Shown here in pieces: positions 27,526 through 36,048 of a stretch of DNA of 64,000 bases. Origin of the DNA: Blastococcus haudaquaticus (lineage in GTDB: Bacteria > Actinomycetota > Actinomycetes > Mycobacteriales > Geodermatophilaceae). Under the pieces are notes generated by a model, which saw only the letters and a program-made list of their open reading frames with translations, searched no databases and had not been told where the DNA came from. The position numbers and the translations under genes were made by a program. The DNA is taken from positions 248,001-312,000 of the forward strand of contig NZ_OCNK01000004.1 in the NCBI RefSeq assembly GCF_900230285.1, in the 5' to 3' direction. Every line of letters starts with the position of its first letter. Within the stretch, counting starts at the first letter, position 1.

Positions 27526-29259
27526 TCAGGCAGGCTGGTCCCGGGCCTCCTCCCGCGACCGGACGACGGTGAGCGGGAGCAGCCGCAGGGCCCCCGGGGC
27601 GTGCGCCGGGACGACGGGGCTCCTCGGCGGCACCGGCGCCACGGGGCGGTAGGGCTCCCCCGGGGCCGGGCGGACATCGGCCTCCCCCTTGTTGGGCCAC
27701 AGCGCCGTCGCCCGCTCCGCCTGCGCGGTGATGGTCAGCGACGGGTTGACGCCCAGGTTCGCCGACACCGCCGACCCGTCGACGACCGACAGCCCCGGGT
27801 AGCCGTGCACCCGGTGGTAGGGGTCGACGACGCCGTCGGCCGCGGTGGCGCCGATGACGCAGCCGCCCAGGAAGTGCGCGGTCATCGGGATGTTCGCCAG
27901 GTCGGTGAACGCACCGCCCGGGTCCCCGCCGATCTTGGCCGCGATCCGCCGGACGGCATCGTGCCCGCCGGGGATCCAGGTGGGCACCGGCTCCCCCGGC
28001 CCCGGTCGGCTGGTCAGCCGCCGGCCCCAGCGCCCCCTGCGTCCCGACACCACGATGCTGTTGTCCCGCGTCTGCATGACGAGCGCGATCAGCGTGCGCT
28101 CCGACCAACCGCGCACCGAGAGGGTGCGCACGAAGGCGGCCGGATTCCGGGCGATGACCCCCAGCGCCTCGAGCCAGCGCGGCAGCCGCCCGCCGCCGTC
28201 GACCAGCACCGTCTGCAGCAAGCCGATGGCGTTGCTGCCCTTGCCGTAGCGCACCGGTTCGACGTGGGTGTGGTCGTCGAGGTGGAACGACGACGTGATG
28301 GCCACGCCCCGGCTGTAGTCGGTCGGCCCGCCGCGGCGTCCGGTCGCGGCGAGCACCGCCTCGGAGTTGGTGCGGGTCTGGTGGCCGAGCCGCGGGGACA
28401 GCGCCGGCAGCGTGCCGCCGTCCCTCATGGCGTGCAGCAGCCGCTGGGTGCCGTAGGTGCCCGCCGCGAGCACGACCTGGTCGCAGGTCCACCGGCGCAC
28501 GGTGCGCCTGGCCACCCAGGCGCCGGTGCTCCGTACCTCCACCTCGTACCCGCCGCCGGGCCGCGGGCGGACCGCGGTCACCGTGGTCATCGGTTGCACG
28601 ACCGCGCCGCCCCGCTCGGCCAGGTACAGGTAATTCTTCACCAGGGTGTTCTTGCCGCCCACCTGGCATCCGGTCATGCACGAGCCGCACTCGGTGCACC
28701 CGGTGCGCTCCGGGCCGACGCCACCGAAGAACGGGTCGGGGACGGTCACGCCCGGCTTGCCGAAGAAGATGCCGACCGGCGTCGGGACGACGGTGTGCCC
28801 CACACCCATCTCCTCGGCGACCTCGCGGAAGATCTGGTCCGCCGCCGTGACCGTCGGATTGGTGGTGACGCCCAGCATCCGCGACGCCTGCTCGTAGTAC
28901 GGCGCGAGCTCGGCCTGCCAGTCGGTGATGCCCGCCCACTGCGGGTCCCGGAAGAACGCGGCGGGTGGCTGGTACAGGGTGTTCGCGTAGTTCAGCGATC
29001 CCCCACCGACGCCCGCGCCGGCCATCACCAGGACGTCGGGCAGCAGGTGGATGCGCTGGACGCCGTAGCAGCCCAGCTGCGGCGCCCACAGGTAGCGCCG
29101 CAGGTCCCACGAGGTCCTGGGCAGCTCCTCGTCGGCGAACCGGCGCCCGGCCTCGAGGACGGTGACCCGGTAGCCCTTCTCGGTCAGGCGGAGGGCCGCG
29201 GTGCTGCCGCCGAACCCGCTGCCCACGACGACGATGTCGGTGTGCTCAGTCCTTGGCAC
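27526..29259 (-). CDS. GMC-family oxidoreductase, cholesterol-oxidase-like (ChoD type)
   Basis: 577-aa FAD-dependent alcohol oxidase/dehydrogenase. The ADP-binding motif VVVGSGFGGSTAALRL is at residues 10-25, followed by LEAG. A distinctive four-cysteine loop C-x2-C-x2-C-x3-C (TGCTECGSCMTGC) precedes GGKNTLVKNYLYLAE, as in mycobacterial ChoD homologues. The C-terminal GMC segment includes NIPMTAHFLGGCVIGATAADGVVDPYHRVHGYPGLSVVDGSAV and NPSLTITAQAERA with the active-site His/Asn pair. It probably oxidises a secondary or sterol-like alcohol to a ketone. Its GTG start overlaps the monooxygenase gene by 14 bases, so it is the last gene of that operon. Confidence 0.88.
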   Translation of the reverse strand: MPRTEHTDIVVVGSGFGGSTAALRLTEKGYRVTVLEAGRRFADEELPRTSWDLRRYLWAPQLGCYGVQRIHLLPDVLVMAGAGVGGGSLNYANTLYQPPAAFFRDPQWAGITDWQAELAPYYEQASRMLGVTTNPTVTAADQIFREVAEEMGVGHTVVPTPVGIFFGKPGVTVPDPFFGGVGPERTGCTECGSCMTGCQVGGKNTLVKNYLYLAERGGAVVQPMTTVTAVRPRPGGGYEVEVRSTGAWVARRTVRRWTCDQVVLAAGTYGTQRLLHAMRDGGTLPALSPRLGHQTRTNSEAVLAATGRRGGPTDYSRGVAITSSFHLDDHTHVEPVRYGKGSNAIGLLQTVLVDGGGRLPRWLEALGVIARNPAAFVRTLSVRGWSERTLIALVMQTRDNSIVVSGRRGRWGRRLTSRPGPGEPVPTWIPGGHDAVRRIAAKIGGDPGGAFTDLANIPMTAHFLGGCVIGATAADGVVDPYHRVHGYPGLSVVDGSAVSANLGVNPSLTITAQAERATALWPNKGEADVRPAPGEPYRPVAPVPPRSPVVPAHAPGALRLLPLTVVRSREEARDQPA

Positions 29260-30727
29260 GGGCCCCTCCGGGGATCGCGACGGGAGCCGGCTCGAACTGC
29301 TCGAGCCGGAGCCGCCGGAGCCGACGGCGGAAGGTGAGGGTGGAGGCCGGCCAGTTCTGCGTGTTGCGGCCGTGCTCGTCGATGTACCAGCTGGTGCAGC
29401 CGCTCGCGAAAACCGTGTGCCCGACCCGCTCCTGCACCCAGGCGTCGAAGGCCTCGGCGACGTCGCGGCGGATCTCCAGCAGGCGGGCCCGGCCCTCGGC
29501 GAGCGCGCGGACACCCTGCACGACCCACCCGACCTGCGCCTCCAGCATCACGATGATCGAGTTGTGCCCCAGGTTGGTGTTCGGGCCGTAGAGGACGAAC
29601 AGGTTGGGGAAGCCCGGGACGACGGTGCCGAGGTAGGCGCTGGCACCGCCCTTCCACTGCTCGTGCAGGTCCCGCCCGCCGCGGCCGGTGATCCGCATCG
29701 GCGCGAGGAACTCGGTGGCCGCGAAGCCGGTGCCGAGGACGATGGTGTCGACCTCCCGCTCCGCGCCGTCCACGGTGACGACCGAGTGCGGACGGACCTC
29801 GGCGATCCGGTCGGTCACCACCTCGACCTGGGGCAGCTGGAGGGCGGAGTACCAGTCGTTGGACATCAGGATGCGCTTGCAGCCCATCGGATCGGTGGGC
29901 GTCAGCTTCTCCCGCAGCGCGGGGTCGGCCACCGCCTCGCGCAGGTGCCTGCGGTAGGCGGCCCGGTGGGCGAACAGCAGCCGGGGCTCGGTGTTGAAGC
30001 CGAGCGAGCGCAGCTCGTTGGAGAAGTAGTTCCCCTCGCGGGAGAGCCGCAGCAGCCCCGGCACACGGGCGAACGCCTTCTTGGCCCGTGCCCGGTAGGC
30101 GCGGTCGGGCTTGGCGAGCACGTACGGCGCCGACCGCTGGAACACCGCCAGGGACGCCGTCCGAGACGCGATGGCGGGCACGAACTGGATGGCGCTGGCG
30201 CCGGTGCCGAGGACGGCGACCCGCTCGCCGGTGAGGTCGTGGTCGTGGTCCCACTCCGCGGAGTGGAACATCGTCCCCTCGAACCGGTCGAGGCCGACGA
30301 TCGCCGGCGTGCTGGGGCGGCTCAGCTGCCCGGTGGCCGTGACGAGGACGTCCGCCTCGTGCTCGCCGCCGTCCGCGAGGTGCAGCCGCCAGGTACCGCT
30401 GTCCGCGTCGAACGCCGCCCCGCGCACCTCGGTGCCGAACCGGATGTGCCGCAGGACGTCGAAGTCGCGGGCGACGTCGCGCAGGTACTGGTGGATCTCG
30501 GCCTGCGGGGCGAACCGACGTGACCAGTCCGCCTTGGGCGCGAAGGACAGCGAGTAGAGGTGGGACGGCACGTCGCAGGCGGCGCCGGGATAGGTGTTCT
30601 CCCGCCACACCCCGCCGACGTCGTCGCTCTTCTCGAACAGCACGAGGTCGGAGATGCCGGCCTGCTTCAGCCGGACGGCGGCGGCGAGCCCGCCGAACCC
30701 GGTGCCGATGATGGCGACCCTGGTCAT
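29246..30727 (-). CDS. flavin-containing / Baeyer-Villiger-type monooxygenase
   Basis: 493-aa class B flavoprotein monooxygenase. The FAD motif IIGTGFGGLAAAVRL is at the N-terminus, the NADPH motif VLGTGASAIQFVP is near residue 180, and between them is the Baeyer-Villiger-like fingerprint F-x-G-x3-H-x3-W (FEGTMFHSAEWDHD); the usual final Pro is replaced by Asp. It would insert oxygen next to a ketone, forming an ester or lactone, or oxygenate a heteroatom. It sits between the enoyl-CoA hydratase and the GMC oxidoreductase, which could supply its ketone. The ATG at 30727 follows GGGGGA by 7 bases. Confidence 0.88.
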   Translation of the reverse strand: MTRVAIIGTGFGGLAAAVRLKQAGISDLVLFEKSDDVGGVWRENTYPGAACDVPSHLYSLSFAPKADWSRRFAPQAEIHQYLRDVARDFDVLRHIRFGTEVRGAAFDADSGTWRLHLADGGEHEADVLVTATGQLSRPSTPAIVGLDRFEGTMFHSAEWDHDHDLTGERVAVLGTGASAIQFVPAIASRTASLAVFQRSAPYVLAKPDRAYRARAKKAFARVPGLLRLSREGNYFSNELRSLGFNTEPRLLFAHRAAYRRHLREAVADPALREKLTPTDPMGCKRILMSNDWYSALQLPQVEVVTDRIAEVRPHSVVTVDGAEREVDTIVLGTGFAATEFLAPMRITGRGGRDLHEQWKGGASAYLGTVVPGFPNLFVLYGPNTNLGHNSIIVMLEAQVGWVVQGVRALAEGRARLLEIRRDVAEAFDAWVQERVGHTVFASGCTSWYIDEHGRNTQNWPASTLTFRRRLRRLRLEQFEPAPVAIPGGARAKD

Positions 30728-30746
30728 GGCGTGTCCCCCCGCTTCC

Positions 30747-31538
30747 TCAGCTCGCCGTCCACGAGGGGGACCGGCGCTCGATGAACGCGACGATGCCCTC
30801 CATCGCGTCGGCACTCTGCCCGACCGCGGCGATCTCGGCGTCGTTCCGGTCCCAGGCAGCGGCCTCGTGCGGCAGGTCGCCGTCGACCATGCCGAGGGCC
30901 AGCCGCTTGCTCGCCTGCACCGCCAGCGGCGCGTTGCCGGCGATCCGCTCGGCGAGCGCCAGCGCCGTGGGCAGCACGTCGGCCGCCGGCACCACCTCGT
31001 TCACCAGGCCCCAGCGCAGCGCGTCCTCCGCGGGCATCACGTCACCGGTGAGGATCAGCCGCATCGCGACCTTGCGCGGCAGCTGCTCGGGGAGGCGGAG
31101 CACTCCCCCGGCGGCGGCGACGATGCCGCGCGAGATCTCGGGCAGCCCGAACGTGGCGGTGTCGGCAGCGACGGCGAGGTCGCTGGCCAGGACCAGCTCC
31201 GTGCCGCCACCGAGCGCGGTGCCGTTGACCGCGGCGATCACCGGGGTGCTGACCGGGTGGCGGACGAAGCCGGCGAAGCCGTACTGCTCCCGGCCGGGTG
31301 CGATCGGCGACTCTCCGCGCCCGAGGGCCTTGAGGTCGGCGCCGGCGCAGAAGGACCTGTCCCCCGCGCCGGTCAGCACGATGCACCGGACCTCGCGGTC
31401 GGCGTCGCCCTGCTCGAGCGCATCGGCGAGGCGTGCGGCGACGTCGGCGTCCACGGCGTTGCGCGCGCCCGGCCGGTTGAGCGTGATGACCAGCGTGGCG
31501 CCGGTCCGCTCGGTGAGGACGCTCGGCTCGTCGGTCAT
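30747..31538 (-). CDS. enoyl-CoA hydratase/isomerase family protein
   Basis: 263-aa crotonase. The oxyanion-hole segment SFCAGADLKALG and the second segment AAVNGTALGGGTELVLASD are intact. Both catalytic glutamates of a true hydratase are present: E114 (GGGTELV) and E134 (LPEISRGIV). It probably hydrates a 2-enoyl-CoA in the degradation pathway encoded by this operon. Its ATG overlaps the stop of the thiolase-like gene as ATGA. Confidence 0.9.
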   Translation of the reverse strand: MTDEPSVLTERTGATLVITLNRPGARNAVDADVAARLADALEQGDADREVRCIVLTGAGDRSFCAGADLKALGRGESPIAPGREQYGFAGFVRHPVSTPVIAAVNGTALGGGTELVLASDLAVAADTATFGLPEISRGIVAAAGGVLRLPEQLPRKVAMRLILTGDVMPAEDALRWGLVNEVVPAADVLPTALALAERIAGNAPLAVQASKRLALGMVDGDLPHEAAAWDRNDAEIAAVGQSADAMEGIVAFIERRSPSWTAS

Positions 31539-33082
31539 GCGAGGTCTCCCGGTGGGACGGTGACGGCCGGCCGGCCGCCGCGCAGGGACAGCCGCACGGT
31601 GCGGCCGACGTGGGTGATGGCTCCCGGTGGCAGGCTCACCAGCGAGAGGGCCGCGGCGGTCGCCGAGTCGTCGGGGGCGGACTGGACGGCGATCCGGTCG
31701 CCGGTCGGGGTACGGCCGACGACGAACGCCTGCTGCGGCGCTCCGCTGCGGCCGTGCTCGACGGTGACGGTCTCGACGGTCAGGTCCACGCCGTCCGCGG
31801 CGGCCGTCGCGGCGTCGAGGACGGTCGGGGCGTCCGGATGCGCGACGGCGGCCGGCTCGGGCTCCCCGACGTAGCCGTCGGGGTGCGGCCGGGCACCGAG
31901 CAGGACCGTGTGCTGGTAGGAGAGGTAGCCGCCGTTGGCGTGCACCAGTCCGGTGGACGCCCCGGCGCGCAGCCGGTGGACGAGTGTGGCGATCGCGTGC
32001 AGCGAGTAGGTGTTCAGCGGCCCGCCGAAGGAGGAGTGGCCACCAGCGACACTCAGCACCGCCTCGCGGTCCAGCCCGAGGTGCAGCGCGGCGAGCTTGG
32101 GGACGATCGGGAAGCAGCTGTAGACGTCGACCAGGTCCACCTCGCCGATCGGAACGCCGGCCAGCTCCAGCGACCGGTCCAGCGCCCGGCCGAGGGCGAT
32201 GGACCCTCCGAAGCCGGTGCGCCGCAGCGGGTCGGGCGGGTCGTCGACGCCGGCGCCACCCCACACGTAGGTGAACCGGTCGGCCGGGATGCCGTGCGCC
32301 CGGGCGGTGGCCAGCGACGTGACGACGACGGCCACGGCCTGGTCCACGTTGGGCATCGCGTTCATCGACAGGGGGTAGGGCTCGCACACCATGCGGTTGC
32401 CGGGCCCGACGGCGCCGACCTGCTCGGCGGTCAGCTCCTCTGGCGCCCAGGCGAACGGGTTCTGCGCCGCCACCCGGCTGAGGTCGGCGTAGATCCGCGC
32501 GGACCAGGCGGCGTTCTCCTCGGGCGGAAGGCCGAGATCGGCCTGGAGGCGGTTCTCGAAGAGCGGGTACATCCGTGGCGGCAGGAAGAGCCCGGCGGCC
32601 AGCATCTGCTCCGACCCCAGGTCGCCGAGGTCCAACGGCGGCGGGCCACCCGGGGAGCTGCTCCAGCCCCGGTCGACCGGGTCGATGCCGGCCTTGGCCA
32701 AGGCGTTCGCCGAGGCCTGCGCCTCCCCGCCGACGACGACGGCCACCTCGCTCTCCCCCGCCCAGATCGCGGCGGCCGCCCGGTCCAGCAGCCGGGCCGG
32801 GAGCTGGCCGCCCAGCGCCGTGTTCACGCAGGTGCGCGGGGTGGCACCGATCCGCGCGGCGACCGAGCCGGCCAGGTCGTCGTACGCCCAGCTCGCGGTG
32901 CGGATCCCGTACACGGCATCGGCCCCGGCCAGCAGCCCGGGCGCACCGGCGTCCTCCTCCGCCAGCCGCAGGGCCCGGGCCATCAGCTCGAGCGGTTCGC
33001 GGGCGCAGTCCACCGTCCGCTCCCGGTTGGCGCGGAGCTGGCCGACCCCCACCAGGACGGGCGTGCGGGACTGGTCGGGCAC
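31535..33082 (-). CDS. thiolase-superfamily protein (acetyl-CoA acetyltransferase-like, with C-terminal extension)
   Basis: 515 aa: a thiolase fold plus ~110 extra C-terminal residues resembling the OB-like TAE domain of this subgroup. The N-terminal half has GVGQ and VVVGGEAQASANALAKAG; the C-terminal half has VAGGHSSFGGPLNTYSLHAIATLV and HANGGYLSYQHTVLLG. At the position where degradative thiolases carry the nucleophilic cysteine, this protein has TCVNTALGGQLPARLL, so a standard thiolase reaction is doubtful. Related proteins without that Cys act as retro-aldol or SCP-x-like enzymes in sterol side-chain degradation, though usually with a DUF35 partner, which is missing here. GAGGAG precedes the GTG start by 5 bases. 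Confidence 0.82.
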   Translation of the reverse strand: MPDQSRTPVLVGVGQLRANRERTVDCAREPLELMARALRLAEEDAGAPGLLAGADAVYGIRTASWAYDDLAGSVAARIGATPRTCVNTALGGQLPARLLDRAAAAIWAGESEVAVVVGGEAQASANALAKAGIDPVDRGWSSSPGGPPPLDLGDLGSEQMLAAGLFLPPRMYPLFENRLQADLGLPPEENAAWSARIYADLSRVAAQNPFAWAPEELTAEQVGAVGPGNRMVCEPYPLSMNAMPNVDQAVAVVVTSLATARAHGIPADRFTYVWGGAGVDDPPDPLRRTGFGGSIALGRALDRSLELAGVPIGEVDLVDVYSCFPIVPKLAALHLGLDREAVLSVAGGHSSFGGPLNTYSLHAIATLVHRLRAGASTGLVHANGGYLSYQHTVLLGARPHPDGYVGEPEPAAVAHPDAPTVLDAATAAADGVDLTVETVTVEHGRSGAPQQAFVVGRTPTGDRIAVQSAPDDSATAAALSLVSLPPGAITHVGRTVRLSLRGGRPAVTVPPGDLA

Positions 33083-33096
33083 GGGATCTCCTCGCG

Positions 33097-33708
33097 TCAG
33101 AGCCGGGCGGCGGCGGTGTAGAGGGCGGTGAGCCGGTCGAGCAGCCGGTCGAGGGAGGCCGGCGTCATGCGCTCCTCGGCCCCGGCGATGAGCAGCTCCA
33201 CCAGGCCTCCGGTGAGCACCGCGGCGCTGGTCTCCAGCGACCGGTCGTCGCGCCCGTCGGTGCGCAACGAGCGCATGAGCCGGGCGGTGAGCGAGCCGAA
33301 GCCCTCGAGCAGCTCCCGCCGTTCCCGGCGGAACTCCTCCGTGGCCAGCGATTCCATGAGGACCACGCGGACGGTGCGCGGATCGGCGGTGAAGTACTCG
33401 GCGAGGGCGGCCAGCACGCCGCGAGCCCGCTCCTGCGGGTCGAGGTCCGGGGCGGCGACGGCGGCCCGCACGGTGGCCCGCACCTCGTCGCCGATCCGGG
33501 TCGTGACGGCGCGGAAGAGGTCCTCGCGGCTGCCGAAGAGCTCGTAGAAGTACCGGGGGCTCAACGCTGCCTCACGACAGACGTCACCCACCGTCGTGGT
33601 CGACCACCCGCGGGCGGCGAAGACCTCCAGGCCGGCGGCGAGGAACTGCTCGCGCCGCCGCCTGGAGCGCTCCTCGGCGCTCATGCCGCCGTACACCCGC
33701 TCCGCCAT
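33097..33708 (-). CDS. TetR-family transcriptional regulator
   Basis: 203 aa. The HTH reads REQFLAAGLEVFAARGWSTTTVGDVCREAALSPRYFYELFGSREDLFRAV, close to the KstR/FadR-like TetR branch with the YFYE(L/H)F motif. The C-terminal ligand domain is helical. It is the first gene of the minus-strand operon tetR-thiolase-ech-monooxygenase-GMC and divergent from the acyl-CoA dehydrogenase, so it likely controls both by binding the intergenic repeats at 33726-33770. GGGAGG lies 6 bases before the ATG. Confidence 0.88.
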   Translation of the reverse strand: MAERVYGGMSAEERSRRRREQFLAAGLEVFAARGWSTTTVGDVCREAALSPRYFYELFGSREDLFRAVTTRIGDEVRATVRAAVAAPDLDPQERARGVLAALAEYFTADPRTVRVVLMESLATEEFRRERRELLEGFGSLTARLMRSLRTDGRDDRSLETSAAVLTGGLVELLIAGAEERMTPASLDRLLDRLTALYTAAARL

Positions 33709-33725
33709 GGTCACCTCCCGGACAG

Positions 33726-33770
33726 CATCTTGAGCGGAACTGTACAAGATGAAATGGCTCGTACAAGATG
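33726..33770. promoter_or_regulatory. TetR operator candidate: TACAAGATG repeats
   Basis: TACAAGATG occurs twice as a direct repeat (33743-33751 and 33762-33770, exactly 19 bases apart), and CATCTTG at 33726-33732 is the inverted half of CAAGATG. The region is the only AT-rich patch between the TetR start (33708) and the acyl-CoA dehydrogenase start (33821). Confidence 0.6.
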
Positions 33771-33820
33771 TTGCGACCGCCACGTCCCGGTCCTGCCGGG
33801 CAGCCGACAGGAGGAGCGAC

Positions 33821-34960
33821 GTGAGCACCTGGGACACCGACGAGCGCACGGCACTGCGGGCCTCGGTCCGCCGCTTCGCCGAGGCCGAGATCGTCCCGAA
33901 CCTCGGTGCCTGGGAGGCTGCCGGCGCCCTACCGCTCGAGCTGCACCGGAAGGCCGCTCGGGCCGGACTGCTCGGCGTCGGCTTCCCGGAGTCCGCGGGC
34001 GGGCAGGGCGGGACGCCGATCGACACCTGGGTGATCGCCGAGGAGCTCATCCAGGCAGGCGGCTCCAGCGGTCTGGTCGCGGCACTGTTCACGCACGGCA
34101 TCGGCCTGCCGCACCTCATCGAGGCCGGCGACCCGGCACTGATCGAGAAGGTCGCGAAGCCCGTGCTCGCCGGCGAGCGGATCGTGTCGCTCGCGGTCAC
34201 CGAGCCCGACGGCGGCTCCGACGTCGCCGGCCTGACCACCCGGGCCGTGCGGGACGGCGACGAGTACGTCGTCACCGGGGCGAAGCTCTACATCACCTCG
34301 GCGACCCGGGCGGACTTCTTCACCGTCGCCGTCCGCACCGGGGGCGACGGCGCGGGCGGGATCTCGTTGCTGCTGCTCGAGCGGGGCATGCCGGGCCTGA
34401 CAGTGTCGGCGCCGCTGCAGAAGATGGGCTGGCTGTGCTCGGACACCGCCGAGCTGACCTCCGACGGCGTCCGCGTCCCCGTGGGCAACCTGATCGGCAC
34501 GGAGAACGAGGGCTTCTACGCGATCATGGGCCAGTTCGCGGCGGAACGGCTCAGCCTCGCCGTCCAGGCCTACGCGACGGCGCAGCGCTGCCTCGACCTC
34601 ACCCTCGCCTGGGTCAGGGAGCGGAAGACGTTCGGCCGGCCGCTGTCGAGCCGCCAGGTGGTGCAGCACCGCGTGGCCGAGATGGCCCGGCAGACCGACG
34701 TCGCCCGCACCTACACCCGCGCCGTCATCGACGACTGGCAGGCGGGCGAGGACGTGTTCCGCCAGGTGGCGATGGCGAAGAACACCGCGGTGGCGGCCTG
34801 CGACTTCGTCGTCGACAACGCCGTCCAGCTGTTCGGCGGCATGGGCTACATGCGCGAGACCGAGGTCGAGCGGCACTACCGCGACAGCCGGATCCTCGGC
34901 ATCGGCGGCGGGACGAACGAGATCATGACCGAGATCGTCGCCAAGCTCCTCCTGGCCTGA
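33821..34960 (+). CDS. acyl-CoA dehydrogenase
   Basis: 379-aa FAD-dependent acyl-CoA dehydrogenase. The middle domain has VSLAVTEPDGGSDVAGLTT and YITSATRADFF. The C-terminal MCAD-type Glu is replaced by Gly (ILGIGGGTNEIM), but the alternative catalytic Glu used by long-chain and isovaleryl-type enzymes is present in AAERLSLAVQ, so it should be active. The GTG start is supported by AGGAGGAG 6 bases upstream. It is divergent from the tetR operon and probably supplies the enoyl-CoA for the hydratase encoded there. Confidence 0.9.
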   Translation: MSTWDTDERTALRASVRRFAEAEIVPNLGAWEAAGALPLELHRKAARAGLLGVGFPESAGGQGGTPIDTWVIAEELIQAGGSSGLVAALFTHGIGLPHLIEAGDPALIEKVAKPVLAGERIVSLAVTEPDGGSDVAGLTTRAVRDGDEYVVTGAKLYITSATRADFFTVAVRTGGDGAGGISLLLLERGMPGLTVSAPLQKMGWLCSDTAELTSDGVRVPVGNLIGTENEGFYAIMGQFAAERLSLAVQAYATAQRCLDLTLAWVRERKTFGRPLSSRQVVQHRVAEMARQTDVARTYTRAVIDDWQAGEDVFRQVAMAKNTAVAACDFVVDNAVQLFGGMGYMRETEVERHYRDSRILGIGGGTNEIMTEIVAKLLLA

Positions 34961-35066
34961 TCCGACTCCCGCGCGCGGGGCCTCGCCCCGGCGTGACCTC
35001 CCCGTGACGAGGCATGCCTACTCTCGCCACATCGCGCACCGGCCCGGCGAACCACCGGAGACAGGC

Positions 35067-36041
35067 ATGGAGCTGCTGGCAGGACCCCGCGGAACCGTCG
35101 TCCAGGCCTATCTGAACTCCCGGCCGACGGCGACGGAGCCGCACGACGCCGTCCTCGTGCGCTCGGCCGAACCCGAGCCGCACATGCGGGCCCACCCCTG
35201 GCAGATCGGCCGGATCGCCGCGTGCGGCTTCCTCGACACCGCGGACGTCGTGGTGACGCCACTGGCGACCCGCCGCTTCCCCGGGTACTACCTCGGGGTT
35301 CTGCTGGAAGGCCGGGGCACGCTCACCCAGCCGGGGGCCGACGGTGCCGAGCACACCATCACGCTCGGTGCCGACCGGGTCGGCATCTACTCGCGCATGC
35401 GCCCGTTCCGCCTGCAGATCAACGGGCCGTACCACTACCTCGTGCTCGAGGTGACTCCGGAGGCCCTGGGCGTGCACCAGTCGTTGCTGGCCGGCGCCAC
35501 CACCAGCGAGGAGCTCGCGGCCGCGCCGTCGGCAGCCCTGCTCACCGGCCTCCTCGGTCAGCTGTCGAGCCTCGCGCCGCGGATGTCGCCGGCGCTACGG
35601 ATGCAGGCGGGTGACGCGGTCACCTCGCTCCTGGCCGGTCACCTGCGTGCGGGGACCACTCCGTGCGCCGCCCGCGGTCCGCTCGACGAGATCCTGCTGT
35701 GGATCGAGGAGCGGGTCGGCGATCCGGACCTGTCACCGCACCGGATCGCCGCCGCCCACCACATCTCCACGCGGTACCTGCACAAACTGTTCAACCAGCA
35801 GGCACTGACCGTGGCCGGCTACGTGCGGGCACGCAGACTGGAGCTGGTCCGGCGGGATCTGGGCGACCCGGGTCTGCGAGACGTCTCGGTCTCCGCTCTC
35901 GGCCGTCGCTGGGGCATCACCGATGCCAGCCAGCTCAGCAAGGCGTTCCGCGGCCGGTACGGCACCACCCCCCGTGGCTTCCGCGAGCAGGCCGCCACGG
36001 TCCTCGCCGACGACGGCCTGCTCACCGGAGGGGCGGGCTGA
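35067..36041 (+). CDS. AraC-family transcriptional regulator
   Basis: 324 aa. The N-terminal ~170 residues form the cupin-like AraC_binding_2 ligand domain (YYLGVLLEGRGTLTQPGADGAEHTITLGADRVGIYS). The C-terminal AraC/XylS double HTH runs from LDEILLWIEERVGDPDLSPHRIAAAHHISTRYLHKLF to ALGRRWGITDASQLSKAFRGRYGTTPRGFRE. I chose the ATG at 35067 because GGAG lies upstream at normal distance; GTG at 35004 is possible. It ends 7 bases from the convergent amidase gene. It may activate the amidase/ABC operon or the acyl-CoA dehydrogenase unit. Confidence 0.88.
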   Translation: MELLAGPRGTVVQAYLNSRPTATEPHDAVLVRSAEPEPHMRAHPWQIGRIAACGFLDTADVVVTPLATRRFPGYYLGVLLEGRGTLTQPGADGAEHTITLGADRVGIYSRMRPFRLQINGPYHYLVLEVTPEALGVHQSLLAGATTSEELAAAPSAALLTGLLGQLSSLAPRMSPALRMQAGDAVTSLLAGHLRAGTTPCAARGPLDEILLWIEERVGDPDLSPHRIAAAHHISTRYLHKLFNQQALTVAGYVRARRLELVRRDLGDPGLRDVSVSALGRRWGITDASQLSKAFRGRYGTTPRGFREQAATVLADDGLLTGGAG

Positions 36042-36048
36042 CCCGGGA

